Below are positions 1-9,471 of a stretch of DNA of 64,000 nt, one piece after another (position 1 is the first letter of the stretch; the number at the start of each line of letters is the position of its first letter). The notes under the pieces are model-generated. The model saw only the letters and a list, made by a program, of their open reading frames with translations. It searched no databases and was not told the origin of the DNA. The stretch is from contig NZ_CP134398.1 in the NCBI RefSeq assembly GCF_002968335.2, forward strand, positions 1,550,001 to 1,614,000, in the 5' to 3' direction. Made by a program: the position numbers and the translations under genes. This stretch comes from Mycobacterium sp. ITM-2016-00316. GTDB lineage: Bacteria; Actinomycetota; Actinomycetes; Mycobacteriales; Mycobacteriaceae.

Positions 1-2
1 GA

Positions 3-1397
3 CTCGATGGCAGTGCCGAGATCCCGGTCGAGGTGCGGTGGCTTCCCGTCGTCACCGATGCCGAGCAGATCGCCCGGGTGCTCAGCGACGCCAATGCCGC
101 ACCGGAATGTGTCGGTGTCATCGCCTGGATGCACACCTTCTCACCGGCGAAGATGTGGATCCGCGGACTCAAGTCGCTGCGTAAACCGTTGCTGCATCTG
201 CACACCCAGTTCGGCGTCGAATTACCCTGGCAGACCATCGACATGAACTTCATGAACCTCAACCAGGCCGCGCACGGAGACCGCGAGTTCGGTTACATCC
301 AGTCCCGGTTGTCGACCTCGCGGAAGACCATCGCCGGACACGTCAGCGATCCGCGCACCCAGGTGCGGGTCGGGTCGTGGGTGCGCGCGGCACTGGGCAC
401 CGCCGAACTGTCGACGCTCAAGGTCGCGCGGTTCGGCGACAACATGCGTGGTGTCGCGGTCACCGAGGGCGACAAGGTGGAGGCGGAAGCGCATTTCGGC
501 GCCTCCATCGATGCGTTCGGTGTCAATGACCTTGTCGGCGTCGTTGAACGAGTGCAGGCGGCTGATATCGACAAACTGGTGCGCGAATACGAACACACCT
601 ACCGGGTTGATCCGGACCTGTTGCCCGGCGGAGACCGGCATGTCGCCTTGCGGCACGGCGCGCAGATCGAGCTCGGCCTGCGAAAGTTCCTGACCGACGG
701 CGGGTTCCACGCCTTCACCACCAACTTCGAAGACCTCGGCGGGCTCCGCCAGCTGCCGGGGCTGGCGGTGCAGCGGCTGATGGCCGACGGCTACGGTTTC
801 GGCGGCGAGGGCGACTGGAAGACCGCGATGATGCTGCGCACCGTGAAGGTGATGGCAGAGGGGCTGCCCGGTGGCACCTCGTTCATGGAGGACTACACCT
901 ACGATCTGACGCCAGGCCGCGAGCGCATCCTCGGTGCGCACATGCTTGAGGTGTGTCCCAGCATCGCGGCGTCGACCCCCACCCTGGAGATCCACCCGCT
1001 GGCGATCGGTGATCGCGACGACCCCGTCCGGTTGCGGTTCACCGCCGCACCCGCCGATGCCGTCATCATCGGTATCTGCGATATGGGCAGCCGATTCCGA
1101 CTGGTGGCCAACGAGGTTCGGGTCATCGAACCGGCCGAGGAACTGCCGAACCTGCCGGTGGCGTGCGCGGTGTGGGAACCCTCACCGTCCTGGTCGACCT
1201 CGGCGGAAGCCTGGTTGATGGCCGGTGCACCACACCACACCGTGCTCACCACCGCCGTCGGCACCGAGGTGTTCGAGGACTTCGCGACCATGACCGACAC
1301 CGAACTGCTCGTCATCGACGACACCACCACGGTGCGCACCTTCCAGCACGAACTGCGGTGGAACGACGTCTATCACCACGTCGCCGCCGGACTGTGA
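3..1397 (+). CDS. araA: L-arabinose isomerase, 5' end cut by the window
   Basis: Reading frame open from base 3, so the N-terminus lies outside the window; about 465 of the usual ~500 residues are present. It matches AraA along its whole length, with the family blocks [15 protein letters not shown], [31 protein letters not shown] and AGAPHHTVL. These blocks carry the two glutamates and two histidines that bind the catalytic metal in AraA. The enzyme interconverts L-arabinose and L-ribulose in the cytoplasm. The stop overlaps the GTG start of the next gene by 4 bases, so the two are translationally coupled and belong to a sugar operon that begins upstream of the window. Confidence 0.95.
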   Translation, partial: LDGSAEIPVEVRWLPVVTDAEQIARVLSDANAAPECVGVIAWMHTFSPAKMWIRGLKSLRKPLLHLHTQFGVELPWQTIDMNFMNLNQAAHGDREFGYIQSRLSTSRKTIAGHVSDPRTQVRVGSWVRAALGTAELSTLKVARFGDNMRGVAVTEGDKVEAEAHFGASIDAFGVNDLVGVVERVQAADIDKLVREYEHTYRVDPDLLPGGDRHVALRHGAQIELGLRKFLTDGGFHAFTTNFEDLGGLRQLPGLAVQRLMADGYGFGGEGDWKTAMMLRTVKVMAEGLPGGTSFMEDYTYDLTPGRERILGAHMLEVCPSIAASTPTLEIHPLAIGDRDDPVRLRFTAAPADAVIIGICDMGSRFRLVANEVRVIEPAEELPNLPVACAVWEPSPSWSTSAEAWLMAGAPHHTVLTTAVGTEVFEDFATMTDTELLVIDDTTTVRTFQHELRWNDVYHHVAAGL

Positions 1398-2404
1398 TCG
1401 CGGCGCGCCTGCACGCCGTCGGTGATCTACGCGTCGGCAGCGAGGACGGTCCCGGTGACGCCCCGCCGGGGTGGTCGCTGCTCGCGGTGACCTCGGTGGG
1501 CATCTGCGGTTCCGATCTGCACTGGTTCACCGATGGCGGTATCGGGGAGAACCGGATCGAGGACCCCGTGGTGCCCGGCCATGAGTTCGCGGCGCGGGCC
1601 GTCACCGGCCCGTACGCCGGCCGCCGCGTGGCCGTTGACCCGGCCATCCCGTGCCGAACCTGCGAGCTCTGCCTCGCCGGTCACCACAACCTCTGTCCCA
1701 CAGTCCAGTTCGCCGGGCACGGCACGCTCGACGGTGCGCTGCAGGAATACCTGGTGTGGCCGGACCACCTGCTGCACCCGCTACCCGACGAGCTCAGCGA
1801 CGACGCGGGGGCACTGCTGGAACCCCTCGGTGTGGCCATCCACGCGGTCGACGTGAGCCACCTGCACCCAGGAGACGACGTGTTGGTGGTCGGTGCCGGC
1901 CCGATCGGTGTCCTCGCGGTCCAGGTGGCCCAACGCGGCGGCGCGTCACGGGTGTTCGTGACCGAACCCCTTGTGCATCGACGAGCCACGGCGCTGCGCC
2001 ACGGTGCCGATGCCGTGTGGTCGCCGGCGGAGGGCGACGCCGAGGTCCTGGACGCCACCGGCGGACGGGGAGTCGATGTGGTGATCGAGTTGGCCGGGAC
2101 CGACGCGGGGATCGCCACCGCGGTGGCTGCCGTGCGGCCGGGCGGACGGGTGGCGCTCGCGGGCATCCCGTCCGAGGATCGGTCGTCGTTTCCGGCCGCG
2201 GCGGCACGGCGCAAGGGCCTGACCTTCGCGATGGTCCGCCGGATGAAAGACACCTACCCGCGGGCCATCGTCCTGGCGGCCGACGGGGTGGATCTCGATG
2301 CGCTGGTCACCGGGCGCCATCGCCTCGATGACGCGGGCGAGGCTTTCCGCGCGGCGGCCCGGCGCGAGGGCGACAAGGTCGTGGTGGCGGTGTCCGCTGG
2401 CTGA
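1394..2404 (+). CDS. Zinc-dependent medium-chain (sorbitol/idonate type) dehydrogenase
   Basis: 336 codons from a GTG that forms a GTGA overlap with araA; the frame stays open further upstream, but that part lies inside araA. The N-terminal catalytic domain has the GICGSDLHW zinc site and the GHEF motif. The structural zinc lobe [15 protein letters not shown] has four cysteines. A Rossmann domain follows with VVGAGPIGV. This is the polyol/idonate/threonine dehydrogenase branch of the MDR superfamily. Coupling to araA suggests it oxidises arabinose-related sugars or polyols; the exact substrate cannot be read from the sequence. Confidence 0.85.
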   Translation: MIAARLHAVGDLRVGSEDGPGDAPPGWSLLAVTSVGICGSDLHWFTDGGIGENRIEDPVVPGHEFAARAVTGPYAGRRVAVDPAIPCRTCELCLAGHHNLCPTVQFAGHGTLDGALQEYLVWPDHLLHPLPDELSDDAGALLEPLGVAIHAVDVSHLHPGDDVLVVGAGPIGVLAVQVAQRGGASRVFVTEPLVHRRATALRHGADAVWSPAEGDAEVLDATGGRGVDVVIELAGTDAGIATAVAAVRPGGRVALAGIPSEDRSSFPAAAARRKGLTFAMVRRMKDTYPRAIVLAADGVDLDALVTGRHRLDDAGEAFRAAARREGDKVVVAVSAG

Positions 2405-2465
2405 CAGGTTGTCAGGGTAAGTTACCGCTCAGTAGGCTCGATGGGGCCGACGGGTGGGAGCTGCA

Positions 2466-3326
2466 GTGATCGAAACGAAGTTCATCGAGATTCATGGCAT
2501 GCGACAAGCGGTCGTGGACGAGGGCGACGGTGACGAAGTCCTGTTGCTGATCCACGGCATGGCGGGCAGCGCGCAGACCTGGCGCGCGGTGTTGCCCCAG
2601 CTCGCCAAGAAATACCGCGTCATCGCGCCTGACCTGCTCGGACACGGCCAGTCGTCAAAGCCCCGCACCGACTACTCGTTGGGCGCCTTCGCGGTCGGCC
2701 TGCGTGATCTGCTCGATGAACTCGGCGTCGAATCGGCGACCGTTGTCGGCCAATCCCTGGGCGGCGGCGTCGCGATGCAGTTCCTCTATCAACATCCGGA
2801 CTACTGCCGCCGGCTCGTACTCATCAGCAGTGGCGGACTCGGTCCCGATGTGGGATTGATTCTGCGCCTGCTGGCGGCGCCGGGAGCCGAGTTCGTGATG
2901 CCGGTGATCGCGCCGTCACCGGTGCTGCGGGCCGGAAACGCCGTGAAGTCCTGGCTGAGCTCGGCCGGTCTGCGCTCCCCCCGGGGCGCGGAGATGTGGA
3001 GCGCGTACTCGTCGTTCGGGGACGGTGAGACGCGTCAGGCATTCCTGCGGACCCTGCGATCGGTGGTCGATTATCGTGGCCAGGCCGTGAGTGCCCTGAA
3101 CCGGCTGAATCTGCGCGAGGGTTTGCCGATACTCGCGATCTGGGGCGAGCAGGACAACATCATCCCGGTCGACCATGCCTATGCGGCGTTGGAGGCCCGC
3201 CCGGACTGCCGCCTCGAGATCCTGCCTGGCGTCGGGCATTTCGCGCAGGTCGAAGCACCCGAAAAGGTGATCGAGCTACTCGACGAGTTCATCTCCACGA
3301 CAGAGCCCGCCAACCCGAGCCGCTGA
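2466..3326 (+). CDS. Alpha/beta-fold hydrolase
   Basis: 286 residues from the GTG at 2466, which has a GGGAG ribosome site five bases upstream; an in-frame GTG at 2454 is less well placed. The fold is clear: oxyanion region LIHGMAGS (about residue 28), nucleophile elbow GQSLGG with Ser97, an acid in the IWGEQDNIIP strand, and the catalytic histidine in GVGHFAQVE near the C-terminus. It resembles epoxide hydrolase / C-C hydrolase-like esterases of mycobacteria. No signal peptide, so it is cytoplasmic. It stands alone between the sugar genes and the TetR-P450 pair; substrate unknown. Confidence 0.85.
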   Translation: MIETKFIEIHGMRQAVVDEGDGDEVLLLIHGMAGSAQTWRAVLPQLAKKYRVIAPDLLGHGQSSKPRTDYSLGAFAVGLRDLLDELGVESATVVGQSLGGGVAMQFLYQHPDYCRRLVLISSGGLGPDVGLILRLLAAPGAEFVMPVIAPSPVLRAGNAVKSWLSSAGLRSPRGAEMWSAYSSFGDGETRQAFLRTLRSVVDYRGQAVSALNRLNLREGLPILAIWGEQDNIIPVDHAYAALEARPDCRLEILPGVGHFAQVEAPEKVIELLDEFISTTEPANPSR

Positions 3327-3411
3327 TTTTCGCTCTCGCCTCCGATCTGTCCCAGGCGGTCTCTATTACGAGACTCTTGAATTCCGGAACCCAGTAGTCC
3401 AGGATTCAGGT

Positions 3412-4002
3412 GTGACGACGAGCACGCCGATAGCGGCGCCCCGCCGAGGCAGGCCCCGCGACGACCGGCTGGACGCCGCGATCGTGGCGGCGGCGGTCGC
3501 CGAGGTCGGCGCCAAGGGGTGGGGTGGCGCGACCATCGAGGGGATCGCCGCCCGCGCCGGCGTCGGCCGCGCATCCATCTACCGGCGTTGGGGCAGCAAG
3601 TACGAGCTGTTCCAGTACGCCGCGGTCTCGATCACCCAGCCATCCGAGGGTGTGGACACCGGCTCCTTCGTCGACGACCTGTTCGCCGCGCTGCTGCCCA
3701 TCGCGGACATGCTCACCCAACCCGAACTCGCCGCTCTGCTCCCGTCCCTGCTCGCCGAGGCCACCAACGACCAGGCGGTGCGCTCCACGGTGCGCACCTT
3801 CGCCGGGCGGTGCCGGCAGCAGGCGATCGACGCGGTGGAACGGGCCCGCACCCGCGGGGACGTCCCGGCATCGACGGATGCCGATGCGCTTGTCGACATG
3901 CTCGCCGGAGGGCTCGTCTACCGGCGGCTGCTGCTCGGCGAGGCAGCCGATGCCGCGGCTGTCCGCGCACTGATCCGGCAAGCCCTAGGGGAGCAGACAT
4001 GA
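3412..4002 (+). CDS. TetR-family transcriptional regulator
   Basis: 196 residues from GTG. It has a typical N-terminal helix-turn-helix (ATIEGIAARAGVGRASIYRRW, about residues 42-62, slightly longer than the core) after a basic GRPRDDR stretch, then an all-helical ligand/dimer domain. The stop overlaps the start of the P450 gene by ATGA, so the regulator probably controls its own P450 operon. An imperfect inverted repeat (TGAATTCC ... GGATTCA, about 3378-3408) lies just upstream and could be its operator. Confidence 0.88.
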   Translation: MTTSTPIAAPRRGRPRDDRLDAAIVAAAVAEVGAKGWGGATIEGIAARAGVGRASIYRRWGSKYELFQYAAVSITQPSEGVDTGSFVDDLFAALLPIADMLTQPELAALLPSLLAEATNDQAVRSTVRTFAGRCRQQAIDAVERARTRGDVPASTDADALVDMLAGGLVYRRLLLGEAADAAAVRALIRQALGEQT

Positions 4003-5207
4003 CCCATGTCCTGGACGTCGATCTCACCGATCCGGCGCTCTACACGAATGGCTTCCCGCACGAGGTCTTCACCGAATTGCGCAGTCGCGGTGCGATACAC
4101 CGGCACCTGGCCGTCGAGGGCCGGCCGGGGATCCCGTCGATTCCGTTCTGGTCCATCGTCACCCACCCGGAGATCCAGCAGGCCAACCGCGACTGGAAGA
4201 CCTTCGCGGCCATCGGCGGGCCGATGATGGAACCGAACCCGTTGCTATCGGCGGGACGGACACTGGTCTCGATGGATCCGCCCGATCAGGCCGAGATGCG
4301 CCGGATCATCACCTCAGAGTTCACGCCGCGGATGATCGGCAGGCTCGAGCAACTCATTGCCGCCCGCACCGCTCAGATCCTCGAAGCCGCGTCGGGCGCC
4401 ACCTGTGATTTCGTCCGTGACATCGCCTATCAGGTGCCGATGCACCTGATCGCCGACATCGTCGGCATCCCCGAATCGGACCGGCCGTGGGTCTTCGAGC
4501 GCGTCGACCATCTGCTCAAATCGGGCGATCCGTACCGCGGTTACACCGAGGACGATCGGCTGGGATTCCAGGTCGAACTGTTCGAGTATGCGCAGGGGCT
4601 CAGCGCCGAGAAGCGGGCGCACCCGACCGACGACGTGTGGACCAAGCTCGCCGCGCAACTCGACGGCTTCGAGCTGGACATGTTCTTCCTCATCCTGTCC
4701 GTCGCCGGCAGCGAGACCACCCGAAATGCACTGACGCAAGGCCTGATTGCACTGCTCGACCATCCTGATCAATGGGCGCAGTTGCGGTCGGATCAGCAGC
4801 TCGCCCTGACCGCCGCCGATGAGGCGATCCGCTGGGCCAGCCCGGTGCTGTTCTTCGGCCGAACCGCCACCTGCGACGTGACCGTCGGTGGGCAGGACGT
4901 GAAAACCGGTGACCGCGTGCTGTTCTGGTATCCGTCGGGCAACCGCGACGAAAACGTGTTCGCCGATCCCTTCCGGTTCGACATTCGCCGCTCGCCCAAC
5001 CCGCACCTGTCCTTCGGCGGGGGCGGAGTGCACTACTGCCTTGGTGCGAACCTGGCACGCAAGGAGGTCCAGGCGGTGCTCGGGGCCCTCGCGGCCGGCT
5101 ACGACATCCAACTGGCCGGACCTGCGGTGTGGGCGGGCGGCGGGCCTGTGCACAACGTCGGCATCGGGATCGACTCGCTGCCCGTGCGGATGACCGCGCG
5201 CCTCTGA
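3999..5207 (+). CDS. Cytochrome P450
   Basis: 402 residues from the ATG that overlaps the TetR stop; the longer open frame upstream is only the TetR gene read in another frame. P450 landmarks are present: I-helix oxygen-activation motif AGSETTRN, K-helix EAIRW, and the heme loop FGGGGVHYCLG with the cysteine ligand at residue 347. It is a soluble class I bacterial P450 that needs a ferredoxin and a reductase, neither of which is adjacent. Family number not assigned from sequence alone. Co-transcribed with its probable TetR regulator. Confidence 0.93.
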   Translation: MTHVLDVDLTDPALYTNGFPHEVFTELRSRGAIHRHLAVEGRPGIPSIPFWSIVTHPEIQQANRDWKTFAAIGGPMMEPNPLLSAGRTLVSMDPPDQAEMRRIITSEFTPRMIGRLEQLIAARTAQILEAASGATCDFVRDIAYQVPMHLIADIVGIPESDRPWVFERVDHLLKSGDPYRGYTEDDRLGFQVELFEYAQGLSAEKRAHPTDDVWTKLAAQLDGFELDMFFLILSVAGSETTRNALTQGLIALLDHPDQWAQLRSDQQLALTAADEAIRWASPVLFFGRTATCDVTVGGQDVKTGDRVLFWYPSGNRDENVFADPFRFDIRRSPNPHLSFGGGGVHYCLGANLARKEVQAVLGALAAGYDIQLAGPAVWAGGGPVHNVGIGIDSLPVRMTARL

Positions 5208-5237
5208 TATCGCATTGTTCAGGTTCAGGTACTTCCA

Positions 5238-6278
5238 TTGAGCGAAACCGGGGTGGTCGGGAAGCGGAGGCGATGGCTGACGATGCTCGCCGCAGTGATC
5301 GGGGTGGTCGTGGTCGCGCTCGGGGCGGCCACCGCGGCGGTGCAGCACGGTCTGCCGTGGTGGACGGGGGAGCGGGACCACAATCATGTGTTCGACGGGC
5401 CCGCCGGCAGCCTGCGTTACCAGGTTCATCTACCGCCGCAATACGACAGCGGCACTGCGCTCCCGGTGATCATGGCGATCCACGGCTGCGGGATGACCGG
5501 CTATGGATTCAACTCCATGAAGTCGATGACACAATTCAACGCCCTGGCCGACCGCGAAGGTTTCATCGTCGTCTATCCGACTCAACGGATGTTCCAGAAT
5601 CTGCTGAACTGCTGGGAATCCAACGATCCGCGGCAGCAACGCCGCGACACAGGCGAACCCGCGCTACTGGCCGGCGTGGCACGCCGGGTGATCGAGGAGT
5701 ACAACGCCAACGGCGATCAGGTGCACGTGGTGGGCGCGTCATCCGGTGCGGGCACCGCGGTCATTCTTGCTGCGACTCACCCGGACCTCTTTGCCACCGC
5801 CACTTCGGTGGCCGGCGGCGAGTACGGGCTCAACCAGGTGGATCCCGGTAGCCCGGACGCCACGCCGCCAGAACGCACCGCCCGCCAGGCGTGGGCGCAG
5901 ATGGGTGACCGCGTCCGGCACGTCCCGCTGCTCATCGTTCAGGGCAGGCGGGACACAGTGGTGCCCCCCGTCGTGGCCACTCGGCTCTTCGAGCACTGGT
6001 CGGTGGTCAATGACTTGGTCGACGACGGACTGCTCAACGTCAGCCTTGGGTGGGTGGAGGAGGCGACGACGGTGCCGGCTGCGCCCGGCACGCACCCGTT
6101 TACGCGCACTACGCTCAGTGGCTCCGACGGGTTCGCGTACATCGACATGTACCTCGTCGAGAACATGGGTCATGCTTATCCTTCACCGACAGGCGAGGGC
6201 CTTTTTGCGGAGCGGTCCGGACCAGATGCGAGTTCTCTCGCGTGGCAGTTCGCCGAGAAGTACGCCGCGCGGCTCTGA
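5238..6278 (+). CDS. Secreted/anchored esterase of the PHB-depolymerase family
   Basis: 346 residues from a TTG start. A basic N-terminus followed by a hydrophobic stretch (about residues 13-34) is a signal anchor or signal peptide, so the protein acts outside the membrane. The catalytic domain has the oxyanion motif IHGCGMTG, the serine elbow GASSGAG, an Asp in QGRRDTVVPP and a histidine in ENMGHAYP. This is the layout of extracellular polyhydroxybutyrate depolymerase / feruloyl-esterase-like enzymes. Substrate is not predictable. It stands as a single gene between the P450 and FAH genes. Confidence 0.82.
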   Translation: MSETGVVGKRRRWLTMLAAVIGVVVVALGAATAAVQHGLPWWTGERDHNHVFDGPAGSLRYQVHLPPQYDSGTALPVIMAIHGCGMTGYGFNSMKSMTQFNALADREGFIVVYPTQRMFQNLLNCWESNDPRQQRRDTGEPALLAGVARRVIEEYNANGDQVHVVGASSGAGTAVILAATHPDLFATATSVAGGEYGLNQVDPGSPDATPPERTARQAWAQMGDRVRHVPLLIVQGRRDTVVPPVVATRLFEHWSVVNDLVDDGLLNVSLGWVEEATTVPAAPGTHPFTRTTLSGSDGFAYIDMYLVENMGHAYPSPTGEGLFAERSGPDASSLAWQFAEKYAARL

Positions 6279-6329
6279 CCTGGCGCCGTGAATGCCCACC
6301 GATTGAGCGGCGGCCCTAGGCTGGTCTCG

Positions 6330-7025
6330 ATGTTTGCGATCACGCCCACGACGCTCGCCATTGCCGGCTCCGCGGAACGCTTCCCCGTCCGCCGGGTCTA
6401 CTGCGTCGGCCGCAATTACGCCGACCATGCCCGCGAGATGGGTGCCGACCCGGATCGGGAGCCGCCGTTCTACTTCACCAAGCCGGCCGACGCCGTCTTC
6501 ACGGCGTCGGAGGGATACGGCGGCGGTCCGGCGCACCAGGTTCCGTACCCGCCCCAGACACAGAACCTGCACCACGAGATCGAACTCGTCGTGGCCCTGG
6601 CCGCCGGCGGCGCGGATCTCGATGCCGCCTCTGCGCTGCAACATGTTTGGGGATATGGCGTCGGTGTCGATCTGACCCGTCGAGATCTGCAGGACGTGGC
6701 CAAACAGACCCGCCGGCCGTGGGATCTGGCGAAGGGTTTCGATGCGTCCGGCCCGGTGTCGGAACTGGTGCCTGCCGAATCGGTGGACCCCACCCATGGA
6801 CGGATCTGGCTGAGCGTCGATGACGATCTGTGCCAGGAAGGTGACCTCGCCGACCAGATATGGCCGGTCGCCGATGTCATTGCCCACCTGTCGAAATCGG
6901 TCACCTTGGCACCAGGCGACCTGATCATGACCGGCACCCCGGCCGGCGTCGGGGCGATCGCCCGCGGGCAGCAGGTGCGTGGCGGCATCGACGGAGTCGG
7001 CGAACTGGCGTTCGTCGTCATTTGA
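6330..7025 (+). CDS. Fumarylacetoacetate hydrolase (FAH) family protein
   Basis: 231 residues from ATG 6330; an in-frame ATG at 6288 would add 14 residues that do not resemble the family. Conserved FAH features are YCVGRNYADHA at the start, the metal-binding HHEIELVVAL segment, and GDLIMTGTPAGVGAI near the end. This compact subgroup contains acylpyruvases, oxaloacetate decarboxylases and dioate isomerases/decarboxylases of aromatic breakdown. Convergent with the DUF222 gene; no pathway partner is adjacent. Confidence 0.88.
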   Translation: MFAITPTTLAIAGSAERFPVRRVYCVGRNYADHAREMGADPDREPPFYFTKPADAVFTASEGYGGGPAHQVPYPPQTQNLHHEIELVVALAAGGADLDAASALQHVWGYGVGVDLTRRDLQDVAKQTRRPWDLAKGFDASGPVSELVPAESVDPTHGRIWLSVDDDLCQEGDLADQIWPVADVIAHLSKSVTLAPGDLIMTGTPAGVGAIARGQQVRGGIDGVGELAFVVI

Positions 7026-7026
7026 G

Positions 7027-7038
7027 CCCGGCGCCGGG
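7027..7038. terminator. Perfect 12-base GC palindrome between convergent genes
   Basis: CCCGGCGCCGGG lies directly after the FAH stop and just before the stop of the opposing DUF222 gene. It could fold as a small hairpin and act on either strand, but no T-run follows, so a terminator role is only a guess. Confidence 0.25.
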
Positions 7039-7040
7039 AC

Positions 7041-8354
7041 CTAGTTGTCCGACCGTGGCGGTGGTTCGTATGGTGTGTACCACCACCATTGCGCGCGTTC
7101 GCCTTTTGGCCCAGGGCACGGTAGTACATCCGGCGGGGGTGTCGTCGGTGGGCGGGCCAGCGACGCGTCGGTGAGGGTGTCACCGTCGCTGTCAGTGACT
7201 TTGAGGTTCTCGGCGGGCCCGGTCAGGGTGATGACACCCTTGTGGTGCAGGCGGTGGTGAAACGGGCACAACAAGACCAGGTTGGACAGATCGGTGGGGC
7301 CGCCGTCCTCCCAGTGCACCAGGTGATGGGCATGCAGACCGCGGGTGGCCCCGCAACCGGGCACCACGCAGGTCTGGTCGCGGTGCTCCAGGGCGCGGCG
7401 GAGCCGGCGGTTGATGGTGCGGGTGGCCCGGCCGACGCCGATGGGGCGGCCGTGGCGTTCGAACCACACCTCACAGGTGGCATCGCAGAGCAGATATCGG
7501 CGGTCGTCTGCGGTGAGGGCCGGGCCCAGATGCGGGGCCGCGACCCGTTTCTCGAGGTCGAGGTGCATGACCACGGTGGTGTGCTGGCCGTGCGGGCGGC
7601 GCGCCACGTCGGCGTCCCAGCCGGCCTCGATCAGGCTCATGAATGTATCCACGCCGTCCGGGAACGGCGGTGCCTGCTCAGAAATCGTGGATTCCTGGTC
7701 CCAGACGCGGGCACTACCGTCCTCGGGATCAATGCTGTCCTGCGCATCGTGGTCACGTTTCCAGTCCGCCACCAAAGCGTCCCGATGTGATTGCAGGCCT
7801 GCTTCGAATTTCGCGGCCTCCACCTTGGGCAGGGTGATCCGCCACGTCGTGGAATCGTCGTTCTCGATCTTGGTGATCTTGCGTGTCGGTTCGGGCTTGG
7901 ACTCGGGGTCGGGGCGGGGTTCCTGCTTGACCGCGGTGCGCAACTGGACGACGGTGGCGACCTTCACCAACTCCGCGTAATGCTCATCGCAGCCCTGGCC
8001 ACCGCCTTCAGCGATCACCCCGATCTGATCCAAGGACACCCGACCCTCCCGTAAGCCTTGGGTGCAGCGGGGAAGTTCGTCGATGCGATGGGCCACGGCG
8101 ACCATAGTTTCGGCGTTGCGAGGAGAGATACCGGCCTTCCACGCGACCAACGCCTCGATCGACCGGCATCCGGTGGAACCCCACAGGGAGTTGCCGTCAT
8201 CGGTGCCTCTGCCATCGATCTCGGCGACGATCTCCACCAACCGGCCATCGATCGCATTGCGCTGCCCGGTCAACTCCGCCATCTCGTCGAACAACACCTC
8301 CAACCGCGACACCCGAGGTGTGTGTGCGGCGAAAGGTGTTGTCGGCGGCGGCAT
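7041..8354 (-). CDS. 13E12-repeat protein: DUF222 plus HNH endonuclease domain
   Basis: 437 residues. The N-terminal two thirds is the DUF222 domain. The C-terminus is an HNH nuclease with CVVPGCGATRGLHAHHLVHW, then GGPTDLSNLVLLCPFHH, giving the paired Cys zinc site and the His-Asn-His catalytic core. Mycobacterial genomes carry many diverged copies (REP13E12 in M. tuberculosis, where one is a prophage integration target). A second, quite different copy lies at 15586-17037 on the same strand. Role unknown; probably a selfish or DNA-repair-like nuclease family. Confidence 0.9.
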   Translation of the reverse strand: MPPPTTPFAAHTPRVSRLEVLFDEMAELTGQRNAIDGRLVEIVAEIDGRGTDDGNSLWGSTGCRSIEALVAWKAGISPRNAETMVAVAHRIDELPRCTQGLREGRVSLDQIGVIAEGGGQGCDEHYAELVKVATVVQLRTAVKQEPRPDPESKPEPTRKITKIENDDSTTWRITLPKVEAAKFEAGLQSHRDALVADWKRDHDAQDSIDPEDGSARVWDQESTISEQAPPFPDGVDTFMSLIEAGWDADVARRPHGQHTTVVMHLDLEKRVAAPHLGPALTADDRRYLLCDATCEVWFERHGRPIGVGRATRTINRRLRRALEHRDQTCVVPGCGATRGLHAHHLVHWEDGGPTDLSNLVLLCPFHHRLHHKGVITLTGPAENLKVTDSDGDTLTDASLARPPTTPPPDVLPCPGPKGERAQWWWYTPYEPPPRSDN

Positions 8355-8442
8355 ACCACGATTCTAACGAGGTGGTCCGACACCTAGATCGAGCTCTGGA
8401 ACCCTCCGGTGATGACCTCGCCGCTACAGGGAACCGAAAACG

Positions 8443-8556
8443 TCAGGCGACGTCCGCGTCCACTACGTCAGGTCCACCGGGCGACTGCGCGCACGTCGAG
8501 CAGTCGGCCGAATCGATGTCGATGTGTCCGCAGCTCGGGCAGATGAAAGGGATCAT
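8443..8556 (-). CDS. 37-residue zinc-ribbon protein
   Basis: A short frame starting MIPFICPSCGHIDIDSADC, with two Cys-x2-Cys pairs (CPSC and CSTC) separated by about ten residues, which is a minimal zinc ribbon, and an acidic tail. An AAGG stretch lies eight bases before the ATG. Nothing else in the 8355-8718 gap looks coding. Such mini zinc ribbons usually bind nucleic acids or partner proteins; the function is unknown. Confidence rests on the motif and codon use, not on homology that could be checked here. Confidence 0.55.
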   Translation of the reverse strand: MIPFICPSCGHIDIDSADCSTCAQSPGGPDVVDADVA

Positions 8557-8718
8557 GGTCGGCGCCTTCAGGTCGGTGGTACGGCGCCGTATCGCGCCAA
8601 TGCCACGCCTGTACCCCGCAGGTATCCCAGCCCAAACCGGCTCAGGTGAACGAGAGATGAACTTTCGTGCGACACAGGGCCCGCGACCGGGTCCCAGGCT
8701 CGGTGCCGCACGGGTTGC

Positions 8719-9369
8719 TCAGTAGTCCCAGACCGCCGGGATGAAGCGGAATCCGCTGCCCGCGGTCGCCACGTGGCAGACCGACGGGAACGGCAGATGG
8801 GTGGCGACCAGCTGCTCGCTGGTGGCCGCCAGCTCGGTCAACAGCTTGATCCGGACCCGCGCCGACTCGCCCGACTTCACCCCCACCGTGATGCCCGCGC
8901 CCATCCCCGAGATACTGCGGCGGACCGCCGCGCAGTTCCTCGATGTCTACCGCAGTCAACTGTGGACCTTCGAGAACGAATACGAGGTGGCACCCGGCGT
9001 GCTGCTGCGCCGCACCGGAGGCCACACCCCCGGCCACCTCGCAGAACTCGGCCTCGGCGGTGGCGACGTGCACCCGCAGATCCGGGCGCAGCTTGTTGCG
9101 CAGTCCGTCGACGAGCAGCCCGCCGATGTGATCCATGTGCAGGTGGATGAGCACCACATCGGTCACCGAGGACGGCTCGATACCGGCGGCCACCAGACGC
9201 ATGCTCAGCTGCCCGGCCCGCGGGAAGTCCGGGAACTCGGTGCCGAGGCCGGAATCGATGAGGATGGTCTTGCCGCCGCTGCGCACGACGGCCACGTTCA
9301 GCGGCCAGTCCGTGATCTCCGGCGGCAGGTACATGTCCGGCTCAGATGTGCAACGCTGCCCACGCTCAT
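8719..9369 (-). pseudogene. Metallo-beta-lactamase-fold hydrolase, broken by an internal inversion
   Basis: The intact parent would start at the ATG at 9369 with a strong AGGAGA ribosome site. The first residues (MSVGSVAHLS) are in one frame and the rest (DMYLPPEITDWPLNVA) in another, so there is a frameshift near 9343. The N-terminal half then reads normally to the metal motif HLHMDHIGG and on to AEAEFCE near 9040. The C-terminal end (ARVRIKLLTELAATSE to PAVWDY) is again on the minus strand and stops at 8719. The piece that should sit between them is found on the plus strand (8868-9037). About 40 residues after the GGHTPGH motif appear to be missing altogether. No functional product is expected. 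Confidence 0.85.
8868..9037 (+). other. Inverted internal segment of the metallo-beta-lactamase gene
   Basis: Read on the plus strand this segment gives SPDFTPTVMPAPIPEILRRT, then FLDVYRSQLWTFENEYEVAP, and ends in RRTGGHTPGH. GGHTPGH is the third metal-binding motif of the metallo-beta-lactamase fold. It belongs between the two minus-strand halves of the surrounding pseudogene. The borders (roughly 8868 and 9037) were placed where family-like sequence ends on each strand and are accurate to about ten bases. Confidence 0.8.
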
Positions 9370-9471
9370 GGTGTTCTCCTGATCGTCGTGTCGACGAAGG
9401 TGCGGGTTGCCCTTCTACCCGCTCGAACGCACGGTTTTCGCAGAGTTTTCCCGATCAGGCATCCTGGAGGC

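Noticed and set aside
8318..8725. 135-codon plus-strand frame in the gap between DUF222 and the broken hydrolase gene
   Set aside because: No motif; the opposite strand gives a convincing zinc-ribbon gene and two identifiable neighbours.
8642..9334. 230-residue protein read continuously on the minus strand through the hydrolase gene
   Set aside because: Only its N-terminal ~100 residues match the family; the rest is out-of-frame and antisense sequence created by the inversion.
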